Shown here: piece by piece, positions 36,125 to 45,638 of the stretch
Layout: every line of letters begins with the position of its first letter
Position numbering within the stretch: the first letter of the stretch is position 1
Assembly (NCBI GenBank): GCA_003353945.1
Contig: PIVM01000030.1
Span: 1 to 45,701, forward strand
Direction of reading: 5' to 3'
Source of the DNA: Gammaproteobacteria bacterium
GTDB lineage: Bacteria > Pseudomonadota > Gammaproteobacteria > Pseudomonadales > PIVM01
Length of the DNA: 45,701 nucleotides
The notes under the pieces: generated by a model
Told to the model about the DNA's origin: nothing
Seen by the model: only the letters and a program-made list of their open reading frames with translations
The model's database searches: none
Made by a program: the position numbers and the translations under genes

Positions 36125-36769
36125 TTATTTATAACCCTGCTTTACTCCCCATACTGCTGCCTCAACACGCGATGACAGCTGGAGTTTTTTCAATAAATTC
36201 TTTACATGGACTTTAACCGTGCCTTCGGTAATATCCAATTTGCGTGCGATCAGCTTGTTGCTCAAACCGCGGGTAATCAGCTTAAGTATCTGTTTTTCCC
36301 TATCAGTAAACGAGGGCATCGCTGGCTCCTGCCCTGCGCCTCGAATTGCTGATGCCATCACTGAAGCAAGTTGTTCATTGATGACCAGTTGACCTTCAGC
36401 GACTTGATAGAGTTTTGCCACCAAATCTTCCGGGTCCATATCCTTAAGCAAATAGCCGTCCGCTCCTGCCCGCAAAGCATCCACCACATCAGCATCGTCA
36501 TCTGACACTGTAAATACAACAACACGGCAATCAATATTTTCCTTGCGGATCTCTTTTAAGGTATCGATACCGGTCATGCCTTTCATATTCAAATCGAGCA
36601 AAACAATATCGGGTTCCAATTCCTTTGCCAGTACAACACCTTCAACGCCACTCCCAGCTTCACCGACAGTATGCAGTCCGGTCTCAAACTCTAACAACTG
36701 CACAATACCTTTGCGCAGCATGGGGTGGTCATCAATGATAAGTACGGTATAACTTGTCTCGTCAGTCAT
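36125..36769 (-). CDS. narL: NarL-type response regulator
   Basis: The 214-residue protein has a receiver domain with acidic pocket DD (13-14), phosphoacceptor D59 (IVLLDLNMKG) and a K near 109 (LLKDMDPEDL). Its LuxR-type helix-turn-helix is at about 150-205 (FTDREKQILKLI ... NKLIARKLDITEGTVKVHVKNLL). The spacing and sequence are those of NarL/NarP. It should bind TACYYMT heptamers, two candidate sites of which are visible in this window. It is separate from narX and divergent from narK1, with 312 bp between the start codons. Confidence 0.93.
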   Translation of the reverse strand: MTDETSYTVLIIDDHPMLRKGIVQLLEFETGLHTVGEAGSGVEGVVLAKELEPDIVLLDLNMKGMTGIDTLKEIRKENIDCRVVVFTVSDDDADVVDALRAGADGYLLKDMDPEDLVAKLYQVAEGQLVINEQLASVMASAIRGAGQEPAMPSFTDREKQILKLITRGLSNKLIARKLDITEGTVKVHVKNLLKKLQLSSRVEAAVWGVKQGYK

Positions 36770-37081
36770 AATTGTATTTGTAACTGCAGTTGGTTGATTT
36801 GCAATCAGCCCTTTTCCTTCTGATGCAGCATTCTACACATCATTACGTAAAATACCTACAAAGAATCCAAACTGTCACAAACAACTTCAGAACTTACCAC
36901 CAAAGCCATTATTTCTTATATATTTCAATTGGATACCATCTATCACCTCCCATACCTCCAAGGTGGTATTTAGCCTCATCAGGCCATGAGTGAGGCGGTA
37001 TTAAATTGATCCAAATCAATTCCAAGAAAGGGCTTTTTGTTTTTAAATCAGCACCATCATACACAAAAACCCGTTTGCATC
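36770..37081. other. 312-bp divergent narL/narK1 intergenic region
   Basis: This holds the narK1 promoter and presumably the narL promoter. No coding frame is supported. The narL-side promoter elements were not recognised. Confidence 0.5.
36953..37048 (+). promoter_or_regulatory. FNR- and NarL-type promoter of the narK1K2GHJ operon
   Basis: TTGAT-ccaa-ATCAA at 37006-37019 is a perfect FNR/Dnr consensus. A 7-2-7-like NarL site TACCTCC-aa-GGTGGTA is at 36953-36968, its centre 52 bp upstream of the FNR centre. Placing FNR at -41.5 puts the transcription start near 37054 and a -10-like TTTAAA/TTAAAT at 37042-37048. The start codon of narK1 must then lie downstream of 37054. Confidence 0.75.
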
Positions 37082-38359
37082 ATGGCAACGCTAGCGCTAA
37101 AACAATGGTCCACACTGACAATGAACACCCTCGCGTTCACGGTCAATTTTGCCATTTGGACTATGTTTTCGATCATCGGCATACAAATCCAGCAGGACTT
37201 GGCATTAAGCCAAAGTCAGTTTGGATTGATGGTCGCTATACCGATTTTGTCTGGTGCGATATCGAGGCTGCCACTGGTACTACTGAGCGATTATTTTGGT
37301 GGACGCATAATATCTTTCTTACAGATGTTGTTTGTTGCAGCCGCCTGTTACGCGCTGTCGTTCGCAACAGTTTACTGGCACTACCTGCTCAGTGGACTGC
37401 TCGTTGGAATGGCAGGTGGCTCATTTGCGATTGGTATCACCTACACAGCGGACTGGTTTGAAAAAGAGCAAAACAATCTGACCATGAGTGTTTTTAGCCT
37501 CGGAAATTTGGGCGCTGCACTCACCAATATTATCGCTCCTATCATTCTACTCAGTTACGGTTGGCGCATGGTGCCACAGGCTTTTGGCGTAGCACTTTTT
37601 ATTACGGCCATTCTCTTCTTACTTTTTACATTCAAAGACTCTGCCGTTGAAAAAAATCGTCGCCAGATTCGCAATGCTCACCGATCAGAACAACTAAAGC
37701 ATTTTCGTGAACTAAAAGTATGGCGCTTTGCGCTCTATTACTTTTTTGTCTTTGGCGGCTTCGTTGCTATCACTCTCTGGTTACCACAATACTTTATGTC
37801 TGAATATGGATTGACACTTCAAAACGCCTGTCTGGCCACACTGGTATTCACTCTACCCAGCACACTGGTACGCTCAGTCGGCAGTTTACTTTCTGACTCG
37901 TATAACCCACGACATGTTAACTGGAGCGTTTTCTGGATCTGCATTGTTTGTTTGTTTTTTCTTTCCTATCCACCCACCACCATGAATATCCATGGCATTA
38001 CGAAAGAGATTCAATTGGAACTGAGTGTCAACGTCTGGTTTTTCACCGCACTGATTTTTGTAATGGGCATCACCATGGGTTTTGGCAAAGCCAGCATCTA
38101 CCGTCTGATACAAGATAGTTATCCAGACAACATGAGTGTTGTAGGCGGTTTCGTCGGTGTGGTCGGTGGTTTGGGCGGATTTGTCCTGCCCGTTATATTC
38201 GGGCTAGCTTCAGACCTGACCAGCATTCGCAGTTCCTGCTTTATGGTTCTGTACGGTGTCCTGGGCATGTGCATGATCTGGATGTATTACGCCTTTAAGG
38301 CCGAAGCGCACCTTGAACGAGTGCGCGATGCGATGAAAAGTCACTTTTTAACACAGTAA
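37082..38359 (+). CDS. narK1: NarK1-type nitrate transporter (MFS)
   Basis: A 12-helix MFS nitrate porter. The in-frame TTG at 37037 lies upstream of the predicted transcription start, so ATG 37082 (MATLALKQWSTL) is used, giving 425 residues. The nitrate-signature GMAGGSFAIGITYTADWF is near residues 100-118 and GNLGAALTN near 130. The second half has GFGKASIYRLIQD and GGFVGVVGGLGGF (near 340-370), the NarK signature. NarK1 types act as nitrate/H+ symporters. Transporter pairs narK1-narK2 ahead of narGHJI are known in denitrifiers such as Paracoccus and Pseudomonas. Transcription is probably anaerobic and nitrate-induced through the FNR and NarL sites. Confidence 0.9.
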   Translation: MATLALKQWSTLTMNTLAFTVNFAIWTMFSIIGIQIQQDLALSQSQFGLMVAIPILSGAISRLPLVLLSDYFGGRIISFLQMLFVAAACYALSFATVYWHYLLSGLLVGMAGGSFAIGITYTADWFEKEQNNLTMSVFSLGNLGAALTNIIAPIILLSYGWRMVPQAFGVALFITAILFLLFTFKDSAVEKNRRQIRNAHRSEQLKHFRELKVWRFALYYFFVFGGFVAITLWLPQYFMSEYGLTLQNACLATLVFTLPSTLVRSVGSLLSDSYNPRHVNWSVFWICIVCLFFLSYPPTTMNIHGITKEIQLELSVNVWFFTALIFVMGITMGFGKASIYRLIQDSYPDNMSVVGGFVGVVGGLGGFVLPVIFGLASDLTSIRSSCFMVLYGVLGMCMIWMYYAFKAEAHLERVRDAMKSHFLTQ

Positions 38360-38419
38360 TCTTTTGACACAGTAGTTTTTTAACACAGTAGTTTTTTAAC
38401 ACAGTAGTTTTTTAACACA
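38345..38419 (+). repeat. 16-bp tandem repeat between narK1 and narK2
   Basis: The unit TTTTTTAACACAGTAG occurs about 4.7 times with a period of 16 bp, starting over the last codons and stop of narK1 (TTTTTAACACAGTAA). The later units therefore look like duplications of the gene end. Copies 3 and 4 are identical and the outer ones carry small changes. Confidence 0.85.
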
Positions 38420-38494
38420 ATGAAGTAAGCGCAGTAATGAAAGTTATGCAGCAAATTAATCACGTTTTTATGTTCACCAACGGAGGACAGCAAC

Positions 38495-40111
38495 ATGTCT
38501 GATATTACTACCTGGAACCCGGAAGACGAGAAATTCTGGGAAAGCGAGGGCAAGAAAATTGCCAATCGTAATCTCTGGATCTCCATCCCCAGTTTATTGT
38601 GCGGCTTTGCCGTATGGTTATATTGGGGAATCATCACAGTGCAAATGTTGAACCTCGGTTTTCCCTTTGCAAAATCTGAATTGTTTACCCTTATGGCAAT
38701 TGCTGGCCTGACCGGTGCGACTCTGCGCATCCCAAGCAGCTTTTTTATCCGCATTGCCGGTGGACGTAACACCGTTTTCTTTACTACAGCCTTGCTGATA
38801 ATCCCAGCGACGGGAGCAGGCATCGCGCTGCAAAATCCTCAGACTCCTTTGTGGGTCTTCCAGGTCTTGGCCTTACTGTCAGGTTTTGGTGGGGGTAACT
38901 TTGCCTCTTCGATGTCAAACATCAGCTTCTTCTTCCCCAAAAAGCAGCAAGGTCTGGCGCTTGGATTGAACGCTGGTTTAGGTAATTTTGGCGTTACCAC
39001 CATGCAGATATTGGTGCCACTGGCCATGACTGTTGGCATGTTTGGCGCCCTTGGTGGTGATCCGATGACGCTGGTTAATACATCAGGCACCTTGATCGGC
39101 AAAATCCCAGCAGGCACTGAAGCTTGGATTCAAAACGCCGGCCTTGTCTGGCTACTGTTTCTCGTTCCATTGGCCTTTGCCGGTTGGTTCGGCATGAACA
39201 ATCTGCGAGCCGATCATGTCTCTCCTGACATCCCCGGACCTGTCGGTTCATTCAGCCTGATCAGTGTTATGTTGGGCATTGGGTTCTGTACTGCCCTGTT
39301 TGGCTTGTGGCTAATGCTGCCCGAAGCGGCCAACGGTTCCGGGTTTGGTATCAGCAAGTGGATCGTATTACCCATCGTTATCGCCTCAACTGTTTTTGCA
39401 CTAAAACTGTTGCCTGGCCAGATCAGGAATAGCTTGGATCGTCAGTATCAAATCTTTGGCAACAAAAACACCTGGGCCATGACAGTCATCTACACCATGA
39501 CTTTCGGATCCTTTATCGGTTTCTCAGCGGCTCTGCCCCTGACCATAAAAGTGGTATTCGGTTTCAGCCATATTGCCGGAGTCGATGGTGTACTTACTCA
39601 TGACACTGTTAACCCTAACGGCCCCAGCGCTCTTATGTACGCCTGGATGGGCCCATTTATTGGCGCTCTTATTCGTCCTTTAGGTGGCTGGATTGCGGAT
39701 AAAGTTGGCGGTGCGTTGGTTACTCAAATCATTTCTGTTGTCATGGTTGGTAGCGCCATTGGTGTCGCCTATTACATGAAAGCTGCATACGGATCTGCGA
39801 CACCTGAAGAGTTCTTCGTACCCTTCTTCATCCTGTTCCTGATTCTTTTCGCAGCCACAGGCATTGGCAACGGTTCTACATTCCGCACCATCGCCATGGT
39901 ATTCGACAAAGAACAGGCTGGCCCTGTACTGGGTTGGACCTCAGCCGTAGCAGCCTATGGCGCCTTTATCATGCCTAAGGTACTTGGTGAGCAAATCAAA
40001 GCAACAACACCTGAGTATGCGCTTTACGGCTTCGCCACTTTCTATGCGCTTTGCATTGTTATCAACTGGTGGTTTTATCTGCGTCCCGGTGCAGAACATA
40101 AAAACCCGTGA
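38495..40111 (+). CDS. narK2: NarK2-type nitrate/nitrite antiporter (MFS)
   Basis: The 538-residue, 12-helix MFS protein starts after GGAGG (8 bp). It has LSGFGGGNFASSMSNISFFFP (nitrate signature, about 129-149), GLNAGLGNFGV near 157 and the second-half signature GIGNGSTFRTIAMVF near 456. The insertion between helices 5 and 6 (about 190-215) is a NarK2 trait. NarK2 exchanges nitrate for nitrite, removing the toxic product of NarGHI. It is placed between narK1 and narG, all on the plus strand. Confidence 0.9.
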   Translation: MSDITTWNPEDEKFWESEGKKIANRNLWISIPSLLCGFAVWLYWGIITVQMLNLGFPFAKSELFTLMAIAGLTGATLRIPSSFFIRIAGGRNTVFFTTALLIIPATGAGIALQNPQTPLWVFQVLALLSGFGGGNFASSMSNISFFFPKKQQGLALGLNAGLGNFGVTTMQILVPLAMTVGMFGALGGDPMTLVNTSGTLIGKIPAGTEAWIQNAGLVWLLFLVPLAFAGWFGMNNLRADHVSPDIPGPVGSFSLISVMLGIGFCTALFGLWLMLPEAANGSGFGISKWIVLPIVIASTVFALKLLPGQIRNSLDRQYQIFGNKNTWAMTVIYTMTFGSFIGFSAALPLTIKVVFGFSHIAGVDGVLTHDTVNPNGPSALMYAWMGPFIGALIRPLGGWIADKVGGALVTQIISVVMVGSAIGVAYYMKAAYGSATPEEFFVPFFILFLILFAATGIGNGSTFRTIAMVFDKEQAGPVLGWTSAVAAYGAFIMPKVLGEQIKATTPEYALYGFATFYALCIVINWWFYLRPGAEHKNP

Positions 40112-40132
40112 TTTTTATTGCCCCCAGCCTAC

Positions 40133-40156
40133 CCCTCCCCCGCAAGCGGGGGAGGG
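40133..40156. repeat. REP-like palindrome upstream of narG
   Basis: CCCTCCCCC-gcaagc-GGGGGAGGG is a perfect 9-bp stem (11 bp if the inner GC pairs are counted), 21 bp after the narK2 stop. Similar G/C palindromes are spread through many proteobacterial genomes and serve as REP elements or mRNA 3' stabilisers. It may uncouple narK2 from narG expression. Confidence 0.65.
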
Positions 40157-40322
40157 AAAATCCAGACATCACCCTCATCAGGGTGTGGTAGGGAACATTC
40201 AGGATAAGTACGGTCAGTCCCTTCTCTTTCGAGAGAAGAAGAAATACACTTCGCAACAGTTTATACGTTCGGAATATGAGAACAATCGTAGGGTCTGAAA
40301 CGCCCTTAATCAGGAGTCAACA

Positions 40323-43300
40323 ATGAGTCATTTTCTCGACAGACTGCAATTCTTCAAGAAGACGCAAGGTGAATTCGCTGACGGTCATGGCGAGGTCACC
40401 AATGAAAGTCGCGCTTGGGAGGACGGCTATCGCCAACGCTGGCAGCATGACAAAGTCGTACGTTCCACCCATGGTGCTAACTGTACTGGTTCGTGTAGCT
40501 GGAAAATTTATGTGAAAAATGGTTTGATCACCTGGGAAACACAGCAAACTGATTACCCTCGCACGCGCCCTGACCTGCCCAACCATGAACCACGAGGCTG
40601 TCCCCGTGGTGCCAGTTATTCCTGGTATATCTATAGTGCCAATCGGGTTAAATACCCGAAAGTGCGAAAACCGCTGTTAAAACTCTGGCGCGAAGCACGT
40701 CGCTCAATGATGCCTGTCGATGCCTGGGCCTCAATTGTTGAAGATCCGGTCAAAGCCAAATCGTATAAGTCCAAACGTGGCATGGGCGGTTTTATTCGTT
40801 CCAGTTGGGACGAGGTGAATGAAATTATCGCTTCAGCCAACGCCTATACCGTTAAACAATACGGTCCAGACCGTATCCTGGGTTTCTCACCAATACCCGC
40901 CATGTCAATGGTGTCTTATGCTGCCGGTTCGCGTTACCTTTCCCTGATCGGCGGCGTTTGCATGAGTTTTTATGATTGGTATTGCGACTTGCCACCCGCA
41001 TCTCCACAGACTTGGGGCGAGCAAACCGACGTACCTGAATCAGCCGATTGGTATAACTCCGGTTATATCATCGCCTGGGGTTCCAACGTACCTCAGACAC
41101 GCACACCGGATGCACACTTTTTCACAGAAGTGCGTTACAAGGGCACAAAAACAGTTTCTATCACGCCGGATTACTCCGAGGTGGCAAAACTCACCGACCA
41201 ATGGCTGAATCCAAAACAGGGCACCGACTCCGCTCTGGCGATGGCATTTGGTCACGTTATTCTCAAAGAATTTCATCTGGAAAATCCCAGCGAATATTTT
41301 ACCGACTATGTACGTCAGTATTCCGATATGCCGATGCTGGTATTACTGGACGAGCACGAGAAAGACATTCTGAAGAGCGGGCGTTTCCTGCGTGCTTCAG
41401 ATCTTGATAAAAACATGGGACAGGACAACAACCCAGAATGGAAAACACTGGCCTATGACGAACTCAGTGGCGACTTAGTCGTACCACATGGTTCCATCGG
41501 TTTCCGCTGGGGTGAAAGTGGAGAAAAAGGAAAATGGAATATCGAAGAACGCGAAGGCGGAAAAGGTGCAGAGACTAAACTAAAGCTGAGCCAGATTGAT
41601 GGCAAAACAGCGGATATCGCCTTCCCCTATTTTGGTGATGAAGCCTGGGGCGATTTCCATAAAACCGATTTCGGTGATGTGCAAGTTCGCAAAGTGCCGG
41701 TCAGTGAAATCACACTGGCTGACGGAACGACTGCCACGGTTGCAACCGTGTTTGATTTGATGGTTGCCAACTACGGCATTGACCGCGGTCTTGGAGATAA
41801 GAATGCCGCTGCCAGTTACGACGACGACATCCCCTATACACCCGCCTGGCAAGAAAAAATAACCGGTGTCAGCCGTGAACAGGTTATTCAGGTCGCACGC
41901 GAATTCGCAGACAACGCCAACAAAACCAAGGGCCGTTCAATGGTCATCGTCGGCGCTGCCATGAACCACTGGTATCACATGGACATGAATTATCGTGGCC
42001 TGATCAATATGTTGATCATGTGTGGCTGTGTTGGTCAGTCCGGTGGTGGCTGGGCACATTATGTTGGCCAAGAAAAATTACGCCCCCAACCAGGTTGGTT
42101 GCCGCTGGCATTTGGTCTGGATTGGAGTCGTCCGCCGCGTCAGATGAACTCCACATCCTGCTTCTATACTCATACCAGTCAATGGCGTCATGAAAAACTG
42201 AATATGAAAGAAGTGCTGTCACCACTTGCTGGTGATGGTGATTTCCCAGAAAGCATGATCGATTGGAACGTGCGTTCCGAACGCATGGGTTGGTTACCCT
42301 CAGCACCGCAGCTCAATCGCAATCCTCTACAAATAACCAAAGATGCGGCCGCAGCCGGCATGGATCCAAAAGACTATGTTGTGCAGCAGTTGAAAAGCGG
42401 CGAACTCAAATTCGCCAGTGAAGCGCCCGACAGCCCGGAAAACTTTCCGCGCAATATGTTTATCTGGCGTTCCAATATTCTCGGCTCTTCCGGTAAAGGA
42501 CACGAGTATTTCCTTAAGTACTTTTTAGGCACCCGTAATGGTGTCATGAACGATGATATTGGTGTATCGGGTGGTCCATTGCCCAAAGAAGTTGAGTGGC
42601 AGGAAAAAGGCGCTGAAGGCAAACTGGATCTGGTCACGACCTTGGATTTTCGTATGTCATCGACCTGCCTGTATTCCGATATCGTGTTGCCAACGGCAAC
42701 CTGGTACGAAAAAGACGACCTCAATACCTCGGATATGCACCCCTTTATTCATCCTCTAACCGCCGCCGCTGACCCCGCATGGGAAGCAAAATCGGATTGG
42801 GAAATTTATAAAGGCATCGCCAAAAAGTTCTCTGAAGTTGCCGACGGTGTTCTGGGTGTTGAAAACGATCTGGTCACCGTACCGACTCTACACGATACAC
42901 CAGGAGAACTTGCACAACCTCTGGGTGTCACGGATTGGAAAAAAGGCGAGTGTGACCCGATTCCCGGTAAAACCATGCCAACCCTGGCCGTGGTAGAAAG
43001 GGACTACCCCAACACCTACAAAAAATTCACTTCCCTTGGTCCCCTGATGGACAAACTGGGTAATGCCTGCAAGGGTATGAGTTGGGATACTAAAGCGGAA
43101 GTTGAATTACTCAAAGGTCTCAACCACACCGTCACTGAAGAGGGCATTAGCCAGGGTCGTCCCCGAATCGAAACGGCGATTGATGCCTGTGAGGTGATTC
43201 TGACTCTGGCCCCTGAAACCAATGGCCAAGTCGCCGTTAAGGCATGGGAAGCACTGAGCAAGAACACCGGTCGCGATCATAGCCATCTTGCCTTGCCAAA

Positions 43301-44084
43301 AGAAGACGAAAAGATTCGCTTTCGCGATATCGTGGCGCAGCCTCGGAAAATTATTTCTTCTCCTATCTGGTCCGGTCTTGAAGACGAACATGTTAGCTAT
43401 AACGCATGCTACACCAACGTGCATGAACTGATTCCCTGGCGCACCCTGACGGGTCGTCAGCAGTTTTACCAGGATCATGAATGGATGCGCGCCTTTGGCG
43501 AACAACTGATGGTTTATCGTCCCCCCGTAGACACTAAAACTACGGAACAGGTGATGAATAAAAAACCAAATGGCAACCCGGAAATCGCCTTGAACTTTCT
43601 TACACCTCACCAGAAGTGGGGCATTCACAGCGTGTATTCCGACAACCTAATTATGCAGACCCTGTCCCGCGGCGGACCGATTATCTGGATGTCAGAAGTC
43701 GATGCTGCCAAAGTCAACATCGAAGATAACGACTGGGTCGAAGTGTTTAACATTAACGGCGCTATCGCCTGCCGGGTCGTCGTCAGCCAACGGGTGAAAG
43801 AAGGCATGACCATGATGTACCACGCCCAGGAACGAATCATTAATGTACCCGGCTCTGAAATGACTGGCACCCGTGGGGGACATCACAATTCAGTTACGCG
43901 GGCCATGATGAAACCAACCCATATGATCGGAGGTTATGCACAACAGTCCTGGGGATTTAACTACTACGGCACCGTTGGTTGCAACCGCGACGAGTATGTT
44001 GTGGTAAGAAAAATGAACAAGGTTGACTGGCTGGACGGACCTAACGGTGACGATCTGCCACAACCCTTGCCTGAAAATATTTGA
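40323..44084 (+). CDS. narG: respiratory nitrate reductase alpha subunit
   Basis: The 1253-residue molybdoenzyme matches NarG in length and motifs. The FS0 cluster ligands are H50, C54, C58 and C93 (HGANCTGSC ... RGCPRG). The molybdenum-ligand Asp is in YDWYCDLPPASPQTWG (about 220-235), and the substrate-channel and MGD-binding segments follow. It reduces nitrate to nitrite on the cytoplasmic face of the inner membrane, taking electrons through NarH from a NarI haem b subunit (outside this window). AGGAG precedes ATG by 6 bp. narH starts 13 bp after its stop. Expression is probably from the narK1 promoter. Confidence 0.97.
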   Translation: MSHFLDRLQFFKKTQGEFADGHGEVTNESRAWEDGYRQRWQHDKVVRSTHGANCTGSCSWKIYVKNGLITWETQQTDYPRTRPDLPNHEPRGCPRGASYSWYIYSANRVKYPKVRKPLLKLWREARRSMMPVDAWASIVEDPVKAKSYKSKRGMGGFIRSSWDEVNEIIASANAYTVKQYGPDRILGFSPIPAMSMVSYAAGSRYLSLIGGVCMSFYDWYCDLPPASPQTWGEQTDVPESADWYNSGYIIAWGSNVPQTRTPDAHFFTEVRYKGTKTVSITPDYSEVAKLTDQWLNPKQGTDSALAMAFGHVILKEFHLENPSEYFTDYVRQYSDMPMLVLLDEHEKDILKSGRFLRASDLDKNMGQDNNPEWKTLAYDELSGDLVVPHGSIGFRWGESGEKGKWNIEEREGGKGAETKLKLSQIDGKTADIAFPYFGDEAWGDFHKTDFGDVQVRKVPVSEITLADGTTATVATVFDLMVANYGIDRGLGDKNAAASYDDDIPYTPAWQEKITGVSREQVIQVAREFADNANKTKGRSMVIVGAAMNHWYHMDMNYRGLINMLIMCGCVGQSGGGWAHYVGQEKLRPQPGWLPLAFGLDWSRPPRQMNSTSCFYTHTSQWRHEKLNMKEVLSPLAGDGDFPESMIDWNVRSERMGWLPSAPQLNRNPLQITKDAAAAGMDPKDYVVQQLKSGELKFASEAPDSPENFPRNMFIWRSNILGSSGKGHEYFLKYFLGTRNGVMNDDIGVSGGPLPKEVEWQEKGAEGKLDLVTTLDFRMSSTCLYSDIVLPTATWYEKDDLNTSDMHPFIHPLTAAADPAWEAKSDWEIYKGIAKKFSEVADGVLGVENDLVTVPTLHDTPGELAQPLGVTDWKKGECDPIPGKTMPTLAVVERDYPNTYKKFTSLGPLMDKLGNACKGMSWDTKAEVELLKGLNHTVTEEGISQGRPRIETAIDACEVILTLAPETNGQVAVKAWEALSKNTGRDHSHLALPKEDEKIRFRDIVAQPRKIISSPIWSGLEDEHVSYNACYTNVHELIPWRTLTGRQQFYQDHEWMRAFGEQLMVYRPPVDTKTTEQVMNKKPNGNPEIALNFLTPHQKWGIHSVYSDNLIMQTLSRGGPIIWMSEVDAAKVNIEDNDWVEVFNINGAIACRVVVSQRVKEGMTMMYHAQERIINVPGSEMTGTRGGHHNSVTRAMMKPTHMIGGYAQQSWGFNYYGTVGCNRDEYVVVRKMNKVDWLDGPNGDDLPQPLPENI

Positions 44085-44097
44085 GGAGTTCTGATCC

Positions 44098-45636
44098 ATG
44101 AAAATTCGTTCGCAAATCGGCATGGTGTTGAACCTCGACAAGTGTATTGGTTGTCATACCTGTTCAATCACCTGCAAAAACGTCTGGACCTCCCGTGAAG
44201 GGATGGAATACGCCTGGTTCAACAACGTCGAATCAAAACCCGGTATCGGCTATCCCAAGGAGTGGGAAAACCAGGACAAATGGAATGGCGGTTGGAAACG
44301 CAATAGCGACGGCAGTATACAACCCCGCATGGGTGGCAAGTTCCGCATATTATCGAATATTTTCTTCAATCCGGATCTACCCAACATTGATGAGTATTAC
44401 GAGCCTTTTGATTTTGATTACCAACACCTGCATACAGCACCTGAAGGTGAACACCAACCGGTGGCACGCCCCCGATCATTAATCGACGGACGTCGTATGG
44501 AGAAAATCGAATGGGGTCCGAACTGGGAAGAAATTCTTGGCACCGAATTCCGCAAACGTTCGAAGGATAAGAACTTCGACAACATCCAAAAGGAAATCTA
44601 CGGCGAGTTCGAAAATACATTTATGATGTATTTGCCACGTTTGTGTGAGCACTGCCTGAACCCAGCTTGTGTTGCTTCCTGTCCATCAGGCGCAATTTAC
44701 AAGCGTGAGGAAGACGGTATTGTCCTCGTTGACCAGGACAAATGTCGTGGCTGGCGTATGTGTGTCAGCGGTTGTCCGTACAAAAAAATCTACTACAACT
44801 GGAAGTCCGGAAAATCCGAGAAGTGTATCTTCTGCTATCCACGGATCGAAGCGGGTCAGCCCACCATCTGTTCTGAAACCTGTGTGGGTCGTATTCGCTA
44901 CCTCGGTGTGCTGCTCTACGATGCTGACAAGATCAAGTACGCTGCCAGCACAGCTAGCGAAACCGGCCTTTACGACAAACAACTGGAACTGTTTCTCGAT
45001 CCCAATGATCCGAAAGTCATCGAGCAAGCCAGAAAAGACGGCATCTCCGATGATGTTCTGACTTCTGCCCAACAGTCCCCCGTCTACAAACTGGCCATGG
45101 ACTGGAAATTGGCACTGCCCTTACATCCTGAATTCCGCACACTGCCCATGGTTTGGTATGTGCCACCGTTAAGCCCCATCCAGAATGCAGCTGAAGCACA
45201 CAAAATTGGCATGAACGGTGTAATTCCGGATGTGGATTCACTGCGGATTCCAGTGAAGTATCTGGCCAACATGCTAACCGCGGGAGACGAAAAACCGGTA
45301 CTGCTGGCGCTGAAACGACTGCTGGCTATGCGCGCCTTTATGCGCGCTGAAACGGTTGAGAATACTGAAGATCTGCAGGTGCTTGAAGACGTTGGTCTGA
45401 GAAAACTGCAAGTGCGCGAAATGTACCGTTATCTGGCTATCGCTAATTACGAAGACCGGTATGTGGTACCCACAGCACACCGCGAAGATGCATTGCATGA
45501 AGCCTACGCAGAACGCGGTGGTTGCGGTTTTGGATTTGGCAACGCCACCACCGGCAGCAATCAGGTCAGTATGTTTGGCGGTAAAAAGCACACGCGTCGC
45601 GATCTGATCAAGCAAACAAAATCCGCTGGAGAATAA
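44098..45636 (+). CDS. narH: respiratory nitrate reductase beta subunit
   Basis: The 512-residue iron-sulphur protein has the four ferredoxin-type Cys groups of NarH. CIGCHTCSITC begins near residue 16, and CEHCLNPACVASC lies near 184. CRGWRMCVSGC lies near 217, with Trp in place of a Cys, the NarH trait that leaves a 3Fe-4S cluster. CIFC and CSETC follow near 244-265. It passes electrons from NarI to NarG. GAGGAG precedes the ATG by 9 bp. The C-terminal part (about 330-500) is the NarH-specific helical extension. Confidence 0.97.
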   Translation: MKIRSQIGMVLNLDKCIGCHTCSITCKNVWTSREGMEYAWFNNVESKPGIGYPKEWENQDKWNGGWKRNSDGSIQPRMGGKFRILSNIFFNPDLPNIDEYYEPFDFDYQHLHTAPEGEHQPVARPRSLIDGRRMEKIEWGPNWEEILGTEFRKRSKDKNFDNIQKEIYGEFENTFMMYLPRLCEHCLNPACVASCPSGAIYKREEDGIVLVDQDKCRGWRMCVSGCPYKKIYYNWKSGKSEKCIFCYPRIEAGQPTICSETCVGRIRYLGVLLYDADKIKYAASTASETGLYDKQLELFLDPNDPKVIEQARKDGISDDVLTSAQQSPVYKLAMDWKLALPLHPEFRTLPMVWYVPPLSPIQNAAEAHKIGMNGVIPDVDSLRIPVKYLANMLTAGDEKPVLLALKRLLAMRAFMRAETVENTEDLQVLEDVGLRKLQVREMYRYLAIANYEDRYVVPTAHREDALHEAYAERGGCGFGFGNATTGSNQVSMFGGKKHTRRDLIKQTKSAGE

Positions 45637-45638
45637 GC

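Noticed and set aside
38345-38419. short regular repeats as a CRISPR array
   Set aside because: The units are contiguous 16-mers without unique spacers and no cas genes are present.
43107-43628. 173-codon open frame on the minus strand
   Set aside because: It is the antisense shadow of narG.
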